Assembly: GCF_004795255.1 (NCBI RefSeq)
Contig: NZ_SSBQ01000002.1
Span: forward strand, 4,556,001 to 4,620,000
Length of the DNA stretch: 64,000 bases
Source of the DNA: Streptomyces sp. RKND-216
GTDB taxonomy: Bacteria > Actinomycetota > Actinomycetes > Streptomycetales > Streptomycetaceae
Direction: 5' to 3'
The notes beneath the pieces were generated by a model that saw only the letters and a list, made by a program, of their open reading frames with translations, ran no database searches and was not told the DNA's origin. Within the stretch, counting starts at the first letter, position 1, and each line of letters begins with the position of its first letter. The position numbers and the translations under genes were made by a program. This document shows, one piece after another, positions 7,892 through 16,296 of the stretch.

Positions 7892-10279
7892 GTGACGGAT
7901 ACGTCAGGAGAGCGAGCCGGCAGCACAACGGCGAGCGGATTCCGGCCGGTCACGGCCTTCGGACGGCTCGGCCCACGACGGGGGGCGGCACTGGTCGCGC
8001 TGTGGCTGCTCGCAGCGGTGCTCGCCGTGCGCGAGGTCGCGGGTGCCCTGAGCACGCGATCCGGAACCGGGGAATCCGGTCTCTCCTCCTGGACGGCTCC
8101 GGACGCCGGTCCCGGGGCCGGCGGATCGTCCTACGCCGACGACGCGTTCACCGGCACGCCGTTCGCCGGCATGGTCCTGACTCCGTTGCGGCGCGCCGCC
8201 GACGGAGGCATGGGGGCGGTGTGGACGGCCGCCTCGATGCTGCTGGTCGCCGCCGTGGCCGTGCTGACCGTGCGGGGGCTGCCGGACCGCTTCGGCCGGC
8301 GCACCGAACTGCTCGTGGTGCCTGCGGCGTTGAGTGTGCTCCTGGTCTCCACCCCCGTGCGTTCCACGTTCGGGCTCGGCCAGAGCGGCGCCCTGCCCGT
8401 CCTGCTGGTGCTGCTCGGCTGGCTCACCCTGGGCGCGGGGGAGCGCACGGCCGCCGACCGGCGCGCCGCCGGCGTGCTGATCGGCCTGGCCGCCGCACTC
8501 CAGCCCGCCGTGCTGCTGTTCGTGCCCCTGCTGTGGATGACCGGCCGGCGCGCCGCGGCCGGGGCGACCGCGGGCACGTTCGCCGCCTGCACGGTGCTCG
8601 CCTGGAGCCTGATGCCCGCGGACTCCCGCACCTACTGGCTGCACCACGTCGGCGGGACGGGCCTCGCCGACCCCTCCGACGCGCTCGTCAACCAGTCCCT
8701 GCACGGCGCGCTGCTGCGGCTCGGCCTGCACGGGCCGCTGGAGATCGTGCTCTTCGCCGCGCTCGCCGCCGGCGTCGCCTGGCTGGCCGTGCGCCGTGCC
8801 GCGCGCTACGTCCGGGACGGTCAGCCGCTGCTCGCCGCCGCGATCACCGGCTGCGCGACGGTCGCCGTGTCGCCTGCGGCCTGGCAGCACGAGCAGCTCT
8901 GGATCCTGCTCGCCGTGGCCGGCCGGATCGGCCGGCGCAGCGGTGACCGGGTGATGTGGCCCGTGTTGGTCGTCGCGGTGATGACGCTGGACGGCAGCGC
9001 CCTGCTGCCGAACGTCCCGCCGCTGATGGTGGTCGGGGACCACGCACCGCTGATCGCCGCCCTGCTGACGGCCTGCGCGGTCCCCTTCCTCACCCGTGAC
9101 TCGCCCTACTGGAACGACCCGGTGCGCACCGGGCCGTTGAGCCGCCCGGGCCTGCTGCTGGAGCTGCTGCTCATCCGCGTCGGGTACTGGGTCTACTCCG
9201 TCATCCGCGGCCACGCCCCCGACACCCGCGGCACAGCCGAGGGCCACGGGCGGGAGATCCTCGACGTCGAAGGAGTGCTCCTCCTCGACTGGGAGCACGC
9301 CCTCAACCGCTTCGCCGTCGCCCATCCGTGGCTGGAGACCTTCTGCAACGTCTACTACCAGTCGCTGCACTACGCGGTGCCCATCACTCTGCTGGTGATC
9401 CTCTATCTGCGCCGGCCGGGGGAGTACCGAAGACACCGCACGGCCCTCAGCTTCGCCACGCTCCTCGGCTTGGTCGGCTTCTGGCTCTACCCGCTCGCCC
9501 CGCCGCGACTGATGCCCGGGCTCGGCTATGTGGACACCGCGCACGGCCCGCAGGACCTCTCCGACCCCGACTTCGGCGCGCTCACGGCGCTGTCCAACCA
9601 GTACGCGGCCATGCCCTCGCTGCACGTCGGCTGGTCGCTGTGGTGCGGCGTGGTCCTCGTGTCCATGACCCGCAACCAGCTGCTGCGGGCGCTCGGCGTC
9701 GCCTACCCGCTGCTCACCACCTACGTGGTGATGGCCACCGCCAACCACTACCTGCTGGACGCCTTCGGCGGAGCGGTCGTCGTCGCCGCCGGATACGGGC
9801 TGCAGCGCGTGCTCTTCCGGCTCCGCGGTCTGCCCGCCGGACGCCTTCTCGACGACCCGGACGCCACGACCCCGACCGCTTCCGCGTCCTCGACCGCTCC
9901 GGCGCCTGGGGCGGAAGGGCTACGGCTGCCCGGTTCCCGTGCGGTCGGCGCGGCTCGCGTACCGGTCGGCGGCCCAGGCCAGCGGCACGGTCGCGGCCCA
10001 ACTCCACAGGGCGGCGAGGGGCGAGACGACCGCGATGCCCACGGAGACCAGGAACACCACCGCCTGAGCCGGCAGCGGGACGCTGCGCAGGCTCGCGACA
10101 CCGGTGGAACGGTGGATGTGCGCCTCCATCGCGTACAGCAGCAGCGCCGCGAGCCCGACGACCGTCCCGTACAGGCCGGGCCCGACGGTCCGGTCCGAGT
10201 AGTCCTCCAGGACCGAGGTGGGGAAGGGGATCAGCGAGACCAGCACCAGGAACGCGATGTTCAGCCAGAACAGAGCTGA
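7892..10279 (+). CDS. GT87 glycosyltransferase / PAP2 phosphatase fusion membrane protein
   Basis: A large membrane protein of about 795 residues as open. The N-terminal ~420 residues form a polytopic GT87 (polyprenyl-phosphate-mannose-dependent, GT-C fold) domain. The C-terminal part is a PAP2_3 domain with PPRL, MPSLHVGW and TANHYLLDAF, the three phosphatase motifs of the inositolphosphotransferase subgroup. Such fusions are known in Streptomyces; a role in mannosylated or inositol lipids is inferred. Start GTG 7892 has GGGGAG upstream. After about residue 650 the sequence loses conservation and continues about 120 codons antisense to the next gene, so the true stop may have been lost. Confidence 0.8.
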   Translation: MTDTSGERAGSTTASGFRPVTAFGRLGPRRGAALVALWLLAAVLAVREVAGALSTRSGTGESGLSSWTAPDAGPGAGGSSYADDAFTGTPFAGMVLTPLRRAADGGMGAVWTAASMLLVAAVAVLTVRGLPDRFGRRTELLVVPAALSVLLVSTPVRSTFGLGQSGALPVLLVLLGWLTLGAGERTAADRRAAGVLIGLAAALQPAVLLFVPLLWMTGRRAAAGATAGTFAACTVLAWSLMPADSRTYWLHHVGGTGLADPSDALVNQSLHGALLRLGLHGPLEIVLFAALAAGVAWLAVRRAARYVRDGQPLLAAAITGCATVAVSPAAWQHEQLWILLAVAGRIGRRSGDRVMWPVLVVAVMTLDGSALLPNVPPLMVVGDHAPLIAALLTACAVPFLTRDSPYWNDPVRTGPLSRPGLLLELLLIRVGYWVYSVIRGHAPDTRGTAEGHGREILDVEGVLLLDWEHALNRFAVAHPWLETFCNVYYQSLHYAVPITLLVILYLRRPGEYRRHRTALSFATLLGLVGFWLYPLAPPRLMPGLGYVDTAHGPQDLSDPDFGALTALSNQYAAMPSLHVGWSLWCGVVLVSMTRNQLLRALGVAYPLLTTYVVMATANHYLLDAFGGAVVVAAGYGLQRVLFRLRGLPAGRLLDDPDATTPTASASSTAPAPGAEGLRLPGSRAVGAARVPVGGPGQRHGRGPTPQGGEGRDDRDAHGDQEHHRLSRQRDAAQARDTGGTVDVRLHRVQQQRREPDDRPVQAGPDGPVRVVLQDRGGEGDQRDQHQERDVQPEQS

Positions 10280-10564
10280 GTCGATCCGTACCGCGCGGCG
10301 CATCGAGGCGTGGTGCGCCCGCCAGAACACGGCGATCACCACCGCGCTCAGCAGGAACGTCGCGATCTGCGACCACACGTCGTCCAGCGCGTCGTCCAGC
10401 TCGCGCCCGCTCAGTCCCTTGGGCACCTGGATGTCGAGGACGAGCAGCGTGAGAGCGATGGCCACCACCCCGTCGGTCAGGGTGATCAGCCGCTCCCGCG
10501 GCACCTCCGCCGCAGGATCCGCGCCGCCGGGCCGGCTCCCGGCTCTCCGCGTGCCGTCGTCCAT
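9920..10564 (-). CDS. TMEM175/DUF1211 family potassium channel-like membrane protein
   Basis: A 214-residue protein with six hydrophobic helices. Helix 1 reads TDGVVAIALTLLVLDIQVP, the TMEM175 signature region; bacterial TMEM175 proteins are tetrameric K+ leak channels. The usual RxxxFSD motif is here RLITLTD, so Phe-Ser is replaced by Leu-Thr. A His-rich loop (FWRAHHASMRR) follows helix 2. The 3' 360 bp overlap the open extension of the convergent GT87/PAP2 gene. Ion conduction is family knowledge, not shown here. Confidence 0.84.
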   Translation of the reverse strand: MDDGTRRAGSRPGGADPAAEVPRERLITLTDGVVAIALTLLVLDIQVPKGLSGRELDDALDDVWSQIATFLLSAVVIAVFWRAHHASMRRAVRIDSALFWLNIAFLVLVSLIPFPTSVLEDYSDRTVGPGLYGTVVGLAALLLYAMEAHIHRSTGVASLRSVPLPAQAVVFLVSVGIAVVSPLAALWSWAATVPLAWAADRYASRADRTGTGQP

Positions 10565-10647
10565 CGGCCCATCCTCACATCGCGCCGGCCGCCCGGCGGC
10601 GAGCCCACGCCCCGCCTCCGCCGAACGGGGCGTCCCGGATCGTGGCG

Positions 10648-10740
10648 GCGGTCACCGGCGGCGGGCGTCGGCGGCGGTCACCGGCGCCGGCTTCGGTCAC
10701 GGGCGGCGGGCGACGGTCACGGGCGGCGGGCGACGGTGAC
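10648..10740. repeat. Degenerate 20-bp tandem repeats at the methyltransferase 3' end
   Basis: Two perfect copies of CGGTCACGGGCGGCGGGCGA lie at 10694-10713 and 10714-10733, with two further degenerate units (GGTCACCGGCG cores) upstream from about 10648. The second perfect copy contains the reverse-strand TGA of the methyltransferase gene. Other frames of that gene therefore gain a stop exactly one unit away at 10697. Confidence 0.7.
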
Positions 10741-11478
10741 GATCTCGCGGCTCTCCGCGGTGACCGGGCCGCGGGCCCAGTCGCCGTACACCGCCTCGAC
10801 GGTGAAGCCCGCCGCGCGCAGAAGGGCGTCGAGCGCGGCCGGTTCGAGGAAGCGCAGCGCGGTGGTCGCGCGGCGCAGCACCCGCCCGCCGGGTGTGGCC
10901 GTCGTCTCGGTGAAGGTGACGACTCCGTCGCCGACCGAGAGCGTCTCGTGCCACACCCGCAGCCGGCGGCCGGAGGCGTCCACCACCTCCGTCGCGTGCT
11001 CCGGACTCCATCGCTCCCACGCGCGGGCCTGCGGGTGGCGGGTCTCGAAGGCGAAGCGCCCGCCCGGCCGCAGGGCGGTGCGCACCGCCGCGAGCGAGGC
11101 GCGCAACTCGTCGTCGGAGACCAGGCACTGGAACGCGTGGCCGGTCATGACGGCCAGCGCGAACTCGGCGTCCCACGCGGCCTCGGCGGCGGTGCCGGGC
11201 ACCCACTCCACGTCCGTGCGGCGCCGGGCCCGCTCGAGTGACGCGCGGTCCGGGTCGAGGCCGGTCAGGCGGCCGGTGTGGCCGTGCCGCCGGGCGGCGT
11301 GCAGCATGGCGCCCGTGCCGCAGCCCACGTCCAGGACCGCGTCGGCGGCCAGGACGAGCGGTTCGTAGAAGGCGTCGCCCGGCCACCGCCGGGCGTCCCA
11401 CGGGCACAGCACGTCGTAGAGAGCGGCGGCGTCGGCGTCGGTGAACCCGGAGGCGGAGCGCGGGTCGTCGGTGGGCAT
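10717..11478 (-). CDS. Class I SAM-dependent methyltransferase
   Basis: A 253-residue Rossmann-fold methyltransferase. Motif I is VLDVGCGTGAM, followed by LTGLDPDRASLERAR (acidic loop), and a post-I segment AVMTGHAFQCL. The later half reads LRPGGRFAFETRHP, typical for small-molecule methyltransferases of the Methyltransf_11/25 group. The start at ATG 11478 follows GGGTGGA at 10 nt; a GTG eight codons earlier is possible. Transcription points away from the ECF operon on the same strand but 40 bp downstream of it, so read-through is possible. Substrate unknown. Confidence 0.83.
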   Translation of the reverse strand: MPTDDPRSASGFTDADAAALYDVLCPWDARRWPGDAFYEPLVLAADAVLDVGCGTGAMLHAARRHGHTGRLTGLDPDRASLERARRRTDVEWVPGTAAEAAWDAEFALAVMTGHAFQCLVSDDELRASLAAVRTALRPGGRFAFETRHPQARAWERWSPEHATEVVDASGRRLRVWHETLSVGDGVVTFTETTATPGGRVLRRATTALRFLEPAALDALLRAAGFTVEAVYGDWARGPVTAESREIVTVARRP

Positions 11479-11518
11479 CGCGGCAGTATCCACCCGGGGC
11501 ACACGTCCGTGCCTCCGG

Positions 11519-12415
11519 TTATCGGCCGCGGGGGGTCGCGGGTGCCTCGAACGCGGCCGGGGCGTCGAAGGCGGCGCGGCGGGTGGCGCGGCGCAGCGCC
11601 TTCAGCAGCGGCGCGCCCAGCACGAGGGTCAGCACGGCGGACAGCAGCGCGCGGGGCAGGTCCCAGCCGAGCGAGGTGGCCAGCACGAACGCCGTGAAGT
11701 GAGCCAGGTTCTCCTGTACCGGCGCCCCCGGCTCGAAGGCCAGGCCGGGGGGCAGGCCGGTGTTGTAGATCGCCCAGCCCTGGAGGTTCATCAGCGTGCC
11801 GTAGAGGACCGCGCTGACCGCGCCGTACCCCGCCAGCAGCCACAGCTCCCGCCGTCCGCGCAGGCCGTCCGGCCCCGGAAGCAGGCCGGCACCCATCGCC
11901 ACCCAGCCCATGCAGAGCATCTGGTACGGCATCCACGGCCCGACGCCGCCGGTCAGCAGCGCGGACGCGAACATCGACACGGCGCCCAGCACGAAGCCGA
12001 ACCCGGGTCCGAGGACCCGGCCGGAGAGCACCATGAGGAAGAACATCGGCTCCAGTCCCGCCGTGCCCGCCCCCAGGGGACGCAGCGCGGCGCCCACGGC
12101 CGCCAATACGCCCAGCATGGCGACGGCCTTCGCGTCGAGCCCGGAGTCGGCGACGGTCGCCACGGCCACGGCGAGCAGCAGCGGCAGCAGCGCGGCGAAC
12201 AGCCAGGGCGCGTCGGAGGCGGCACCGACCAGGTCCGACCGCGCGTCGGCGAGCAGCGGCCATCCGATCGCGGCCAGGCCGATCGCGGAGACGAGCACCA
12301 GCGCCGCCACCGCGCGCGGCCCCAGCCGCACGGGCCGGACCTGTGCGTCCTTCCGGGCCCCCCCGCCCTTCCGCGCCGGTACGTCCTGGCGTCCCCGTGC
12401 ACCGGTGCGGGTCAC
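11519..12415 (-). CDS. ECF transporter S component (putative cobalamin-binding, CbrT-like position)
   Basis: A 298-residue membrane protein with a charged N-terminus and six or more hydrophobic helices. Pro/Gly-rich loops such as LEPMFFLMVLSGRVLGPGFGF and GGVGPWMPYQMLCMGW are typical of ECF S components, which bind the vitamin substrate in the membrane. It is the last gene of the operon, and its GTG overlaps the stop of the fused ATPase gene (GTGA). The operon is preceded by a cobalamin riboswitch, so B12 or a corrinoid/cobalt precursor is the likely substrate. Sequence alone does not separate these from one another. Confidence 0.8.
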   Translation of the reverse strand: MTRTGARGRQDVPARKGGGARKDAQVRPVRLGPRAVAALVLVSAIGLAAIGWPLLADARSDLVGAASDAPWLFAALLPLLLAVAVATVADSGLDAKAVAMLGVLAAVGAALRPLGAGTAGLEPMFFLMVLSGRVLGPGFGFVLGAVSMFASALLTGGVGPWMPYQMLCMGWVAMGAGLLPGPDGLRGRRELWLLAGYGAVSAVLYGTLMNLQGWAIYNTGLPPGLAFEPGAPVQENLAHFTAFVLATSLGWDLPRALLSAVLTLVLGAPLLKALRRATRRAAFDAPAAFEAPATPRGR

Positions 12416-14220
12416 ACGGCACCTCCGCCGGACCGGGCGAGCGCGTCACGGACCTGCCGCAGCGTCAGCCACCGCTGCGGCGCCAGCACCTTGGCCAGCT
12501 GCGGGGCGAACGCGGGGGAGGCGGTGACCACGTCGGCGGCCGGGCCGTCCGCGACCAGGTCCCCGTCGGCCAGGATCACCACGCGGTGGGCGATCTCGGC
12601 GGCCAGTTCGACGTCGTGGGTGGCCAGTACGACGGCGTGGCCCGCGCCGGCCAACTCGCGCAGCACCCCCACCAGCCGGGCCTTGGCCGCATAGTCCAGG
12701 CCGCGGGTGGGCTCGTCGAGCAGCACCAGCGGGGGCGCGGCGGTGAGGACCACCGCGAGCGCGAGGGCCAGCCGCTGCCCCTCGGACAGGTCGCGGGGGT
12801 GGGTGTCCCCGGGAATGCCGGGCAGCAGCCGTTCGACCAGGTTCCGGCAGGTGCCGTCGGCCGCGCGGGCGTCGTTGTCGGCGGTGGCGCACTCCGCGGC
12901 GACGGTGTCCGCGTAGAGCAGGTCGCGGGGGTCCTGCGGGACCAGCCCGACGTGGTGCAGCAGTGCTGAGGGGCGCGTGCGGTGCGGGACGGCGCCGCCG
13001 ACGTGCAGCGCACCGGCGGCCGGTTCGTGCATGCCGACCAGCGTGCGCAGCAGGGTGGACTTGCCGGCTCCGTTGCGGCCCATCAGCGCCACGGTCTCCC
13101 CGGCGCGGACGGTGAGGTCGAGCCGGCGCAGCACCTCGGCCCGCCCGCGTCGCACGGTGATCCCGACGGCCTCAGCGGACTCGGTGGCTGTTCCGTCTCC
13201 GGGGCGTGCGCCGTTGCGTGCCGGTGAGGGCCCGGAAGCGGCGCCGCGCCGGCGCCGGAACGGCAGGAACCGTGCCGGGCCCCGGTGTGGGACGGCTGCA
13301 GGGGTCGGCGACTCCGCGCCGCCCGCCCCCACGGGTGCCGGGCCCTCGCCCGGCACCCGGGACACGGCCTCCTCCGGCGTGCGGCAGTCCGGCGTGGGGT
13401 CGTACGCCGCCAGCCGTTCCCGGAGCGGGGCGGCGCGGCGGCGCGCGTCGCGGACGGAGAGGGGAAGCGGGGACCAGCCCGCCAGCCGGCCCAGGTCCAC
13501 CACGGGCGGGCGTACGGGCGAGTCGGCCATCAGTGCCGCCGGGGTGCCGAGTCGGGGCGACGCCCCGCGTTCGGGCAGCAGCAGGACTTGGTCGGCGTAC
13601 TGCACCACCCGCTCCAGGCGGTGCTCGGCCAGCAGCACCGTCGTGCCCAGGTCGTGCACCAGGCGCTGCAGCACGGCCAGCACTTCCTCCGCGGCGCCTG
13701 GATCGAGCGCGGAGGTCGGCTCGTCGAGCACCAGCACCTGCGGGTGCGGGGTGAGGACGGAGCCGATCGCCACCCGCTGCTGCTGGCCCCCGGACAGCGA
13801 GGTCAGCGGCCGGTCGCGCAGAGCCGCGATGCCCAGCAGGTCCAGGGTCTCCTCGACGCGCCGCCGCATCACCTCCGGCGCCAGGCCCAGCGACTCCATG
13901 CCGTAGGCGAGTTCGTCCTCGACGGTGTCGGTGACGAAGTGGGCCAGCGGATCCTGGCCCACCGTGCCGACCACGTCGGCCAGTTCACGCGGCTTGTGCG
14001 TGCGGGTGTCGCGTCCGTCGACCGTGACCCGGCCGTGCAGCGTGCCGCCGGTGAAGTGCGGGACGAGTCCGGACACGGTGCCCAGCAGAGTCGACTTGCC
14101 GACACCCGACGGGCCGACCAGCAGGCACAGTTCTCCCTCGGGGACGGTGAGGTCCACACCCTGCAGCGCGGGCCGCGACGCGTCCTGGTAGGTGACGCCG
14201 ACCTGCTCGAAGCGGATCAC
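12412..14220 (-). CDS. Fused double ATP-binding subunit of an ECF transporter (A-A')
   Basis: A 602-residue protein with two ABC ATPase domains in one chain. Domain 1 has Walker A GPSGVGKST (about 36-44), signature LSGGQQQR and Walker B VLVLDEPTSALDP. Domain 2, after a long Pro/Arg-rich linker (about 275-350), has GRNGAGKST (about 380), a variant signature LSEGQRLAL and LVLLDEPTRGLD. Both have H-loop histidines (AEHR, THDVE). ECF transporters normally use two separate ATPases or this fusion. Start GTG 14220 has GAGGAG upstream and overlaps the T-component stop (GTGA). Confidence 0.9.
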   Translation of the reverse strand: MIRFEQVGVTYQDASRPALQGVDLTVPEGELCLLVGPSGVGKSTLLGTVSGLVPHFTGGTLHGRVTVDGRDTRTHKPRELADVVGTVGQDPLAHFVTDTVEDELAYGMESLGLAPEVMRRRVEETLDLLGIAALRDRPLTSLSGGQQQRVAIGSVLTPHPQVLVLDEPTSALDPGAAEEVLAVLQRLVHDLGTTVLLAEHRLERVVQYADQVLLLPERGASPRLGTPAALMADSPVRPPVVDLGRLAGWSPLPLSVRDARRRAAPLRERLAAYDPTPDCRTPEEAVSRVPGEGPAPVGAGGAESPTPAAVPHRGPARFLPFRRRRGAASGPSPARNGARPGDGTATESAEAVGITVRRGRAEVLRRLDLTVRAGETVALMGRNGAGKSTLLRTLVGMHEPAAGALHVGGAVPHRTRPSALLHHVGLVPQDPRDLLYADTVAAECATADNDARAADGTCRNLVERLLPGIPGDTHPRDLSEGQRLALALAVVLTAAPPLVLLDEPTRGLDYAAKARLVGVLRELAGAGHAVVLATHDVELAAEIAHRVVILADGDLVADGPAADVVTASPAFAPQLAKVLAPQRWLTLRQVRDALARSGGGAV

Positions 14221-15557
14221 GGGGAAGGCTCCTCGGAGTACGGGGCGGGCTCGCGGCCCGTGCGTCGCGTCGCGTCCGCGCGGGTGCCGGGGCGTGGGCG
14301 TGACGGGCGCAGTCGGCCGGCGGTCGTACGGGTGGTCTCCGCCGAGCCGGTCTCCGGCGCGGTCTCCGCCCCGGCGCCGCGCGCCCCGGTGCCCGGGCCG
14401 TTCCTCGCGGCGGGCAGCGGCGCGACGATCGCCGGAAGCAGGCCGAGCAGGACGGACGCCGCGGGCCACAGCGGCAGCGGCGGTACGGTCGGCGGCACCA
14501 CCGGCGGGTGCATCGCCGCGGGCAGTTCGGCGCCCGCCCAGATGGTGAGTGCTGCCACCGCCGCGCCGGAGCCCGCCACCAGCCACGCGCGCACCCCCCA
14601 CACGTCGGGCCGGTACCGGCTGCGCAGACTGCGGCGCCCGCCCAGCCGCAGGCCGACGACCGCGATCAGCAGCCCTCCGGCCAGCAGCGGGGTGCCGTAC
14701 ACCGCACCGGTCGCGGACAGCAGCGCGTAGCTGCCCGCGCAGACGCCGAGCAGGCCGCCGAGGGTCAGAGCGGTGGTGAGGCGTCGTACCCCGGGCGGCA
14801 CCTGCGCCGTGCGGCCGTAGCCGCGGGCATCCATGGTGGCGGCCAGCGCCACCGAGCGCTCCAACGCGCCCTCCAGCACGGGCAGTCCGACTTGGAGCAG
14901 CGCCCGCGCGCCCCGGTCGTCCCGGCCGCGCAGCCGTCGCGCGGCGCGCATCCGCAGCACGTCCGCCACCAGGTTCGGCGCGAACGTCATCGCCACGACG
15001 ACGGCGACGCCCACCTCGTACAACGCTCCCGGCAGGGACTTCAGCAGCCGCGCCGGGTTCGCCAGTGCGTTGGCCGCCCCCAGGCACACCAGCAGGGTGG
15101 CCAGCTTGAGGCCCTCGTACAGTGCGAAGAGCATCCCCTCCGCCGTCACCCTCCCGCCGATGCGCACGCCCCGCGCCCAGTCGGGCAGCGGCACCTCGGG
15201 CAGGGTGACCAGAACGTGGGTGCCGCCGACGGCCGAACCGAGCACGAACGCGAACAGCAGCCGGATCGCCAGAACCAGGAGTCCCAGCTTGAGGAAGGCT
15301 CCGTAGGAGCGGGCCCACGGCGAGTCGGTGCGCCGGGCGGCCACGACGTAGCCGGCCACGGTGACCAGCAGCACCAGGAGCAGCGGGTTCGTCGTCCGCG
15401 ACGCGGCGACGGCCAGCCCGAGCGCCCACAGCCACCACGCCCCGGCGTGCAGGGCGTTGCTCCGCGACGCCCGCGGGGCGCGCAGTGCCGTGCCCCACGC
15501 CGCGCCGCGACGCGGGGTCGGGCGCGGGCCGGCAGGCCGGTCGGCGGAGGAGGGCAC
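14217..15557 (-). CDS. ECF transporter T component (EcfT/CbiQ-like transmembrane protein)
   Basis: About 446 residues. The first half has the EcfT fold: hydrophobic helices then a long cytoplasmic helical region carrying the Arg motifs MRAARRLRGRDD and MDARGYGRTA, which couple to the ATPases. After this come two or more additional helices (TALTLGGLLGVCAGSYALL and later), a longer membrane tail than CbiQ, and an 80-residue Pro/Arg-rich cytoplasmic end. GTG 15557 is preferred because GAGGA lies 10 nt upstream; GTG 15566 is also possible. The gene starts 13 bp after the preceding operon gene. Confidence 0.85.
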   Translation of the reverse strand: MPSSADRPAGPRPTPRRGAAWGTALRAPRASRSNALHAGAWWLWALGLAVAASRTTNPLLLVLLVTVAGYVVAARRTDSPWARSYGAFLKLGLLVLAIRLLFAFVLGSAVGGTHVLVTLPEVPLPDWARGVRIGGRVTAEGMLFALYEGLKLATLLVCLGAANALANPARLLKSLPGALYEVGVAVVVAMTFAPNLVADVLRMRAARRLRGRDDRGARALLQVGLPVLEGALERSVALAATMDARGYGRTAQVPPGVRRLTTALTLGGLLGVCAGSYALLSATGAVYGTPLLAGGLLIAVVGLRLGGRRSLRSRYRPDVWGVRAWLVAGSGAAVAALTIWAGAELPAAMHPPVVPPTVPPLPLWPAASVLLGLLPAIVAPLPAARNGPGTGARGAGAETAPETGSAETTRTTAGRLRPSRPRPGTRADATRRTGREPAPYSEEPSP

Positions 15558-15570
15558 GGGAGGCACGTCC

Positions 15571-16296
15571 TCAGTCGCGGCGGCGCCGGGTCTGCCAGAA
15601 CGCGCCCGCCGCCAGAGCGACGACCACGCCCACGCCGACGCCCACGCCGACGGCCGTCCCGCCGTCGCCGCCGTCACGCGCGTCGGCGTCCGCCGGGCCG
15701 GAGCCCGCCTCCGGCTCCGGCTGTGAATCCGGGGAACCGTCCGCGGACACCTCCTCGCCGCAGCCACGCCCGGGATAGCCGTCGATGGCGCACAGCAGCG
15801 CGGACGAGCCGTAGCGCAGCGGCTTCATCGTGGCGGCGAGCGCGTCGGCGGCCGTGGCGTCCTCCGCGACCCGCGCGCAGGCCGTCCGGCCCTCCGGCGG
15901 CCGTTCGCCGCTCGGGGCGTCCTCGGTGGTGCCGAAGTCGACGGAGAGGGCGATCCGCTTGGTGCCGTCCTCGGCCGCCGTGCCGCCGCAGATCTCCTGG
16001 AAGCCGACGGGGTCGCGCGGCTTCGCCGCGTCCCCGGAGTTCTCGCTGACGGAGAAGCGGAAGCCGAGCACGTCGCCGTCGACCGGCCGGAGCGCGGCCG
16101 GGCCCTGGCGCGCGTACGCCCAGGCGCCGTCCGTGCGTTCCCAGAACGACCAGTACCGGTACCCCGCGGCCTGCGCCGGTGCGGCCGTCGACACCAGCAT
16201 CCCGGCCCCGAGCACCGCCGCGACCAGCGCCCGCAGCGGAGCGCGCCGCCGTGGGCCGCTTTCCCCGCCGGCCCGGCGGGGCAGCAGACCGCTCAC
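15571..16296 (-). CDS. Secreted, C-terminally anchored protein of the SCO2322-like family
   Basis: A 241-residue protein with a signal peptide (LRALVAAVLGAGMLVSTAAPAQA, residues about 22-44). The mature part begins GYRYWSFWERTDGAWAYARQG, an extracellular beta-rich domain with paired cysteines. A Pro/Asp/Gly linker follows, then one C-terminal helix (GVGVGVGVVVALAAGAF) and a basic stop-transfer RRRRD. I recall this family as a regular companion of ECF transporter operons in Streptomyces, but its function is not established. The GTG overlaps the stop of the barrel-protein gene (GTGA). It is probably an extracellular accessory to vitamin uptake. Confidence 0.78.
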   Translation of the reverse strand: MSGLLPRRAGGESGPRRRAPLRALVAAVLGAGMLVSTAAPAQAAGYRYWSFWERTDGAWAYARQGPAALRPVDGDVLGFRFSVSENSGDAAKPRDPVGFQEICGGTAAEDGTKRIALSVDFGTTEDAPSGERPPEGRTACARVAEDATAADALAATMKPLRYGSSALLCAIDGYPGRGCGEEVSADGSPDSQPEPEAGSGPADADARDGGDGGTAVGVGVGVGVVVALAAGAFWQTRRRRD

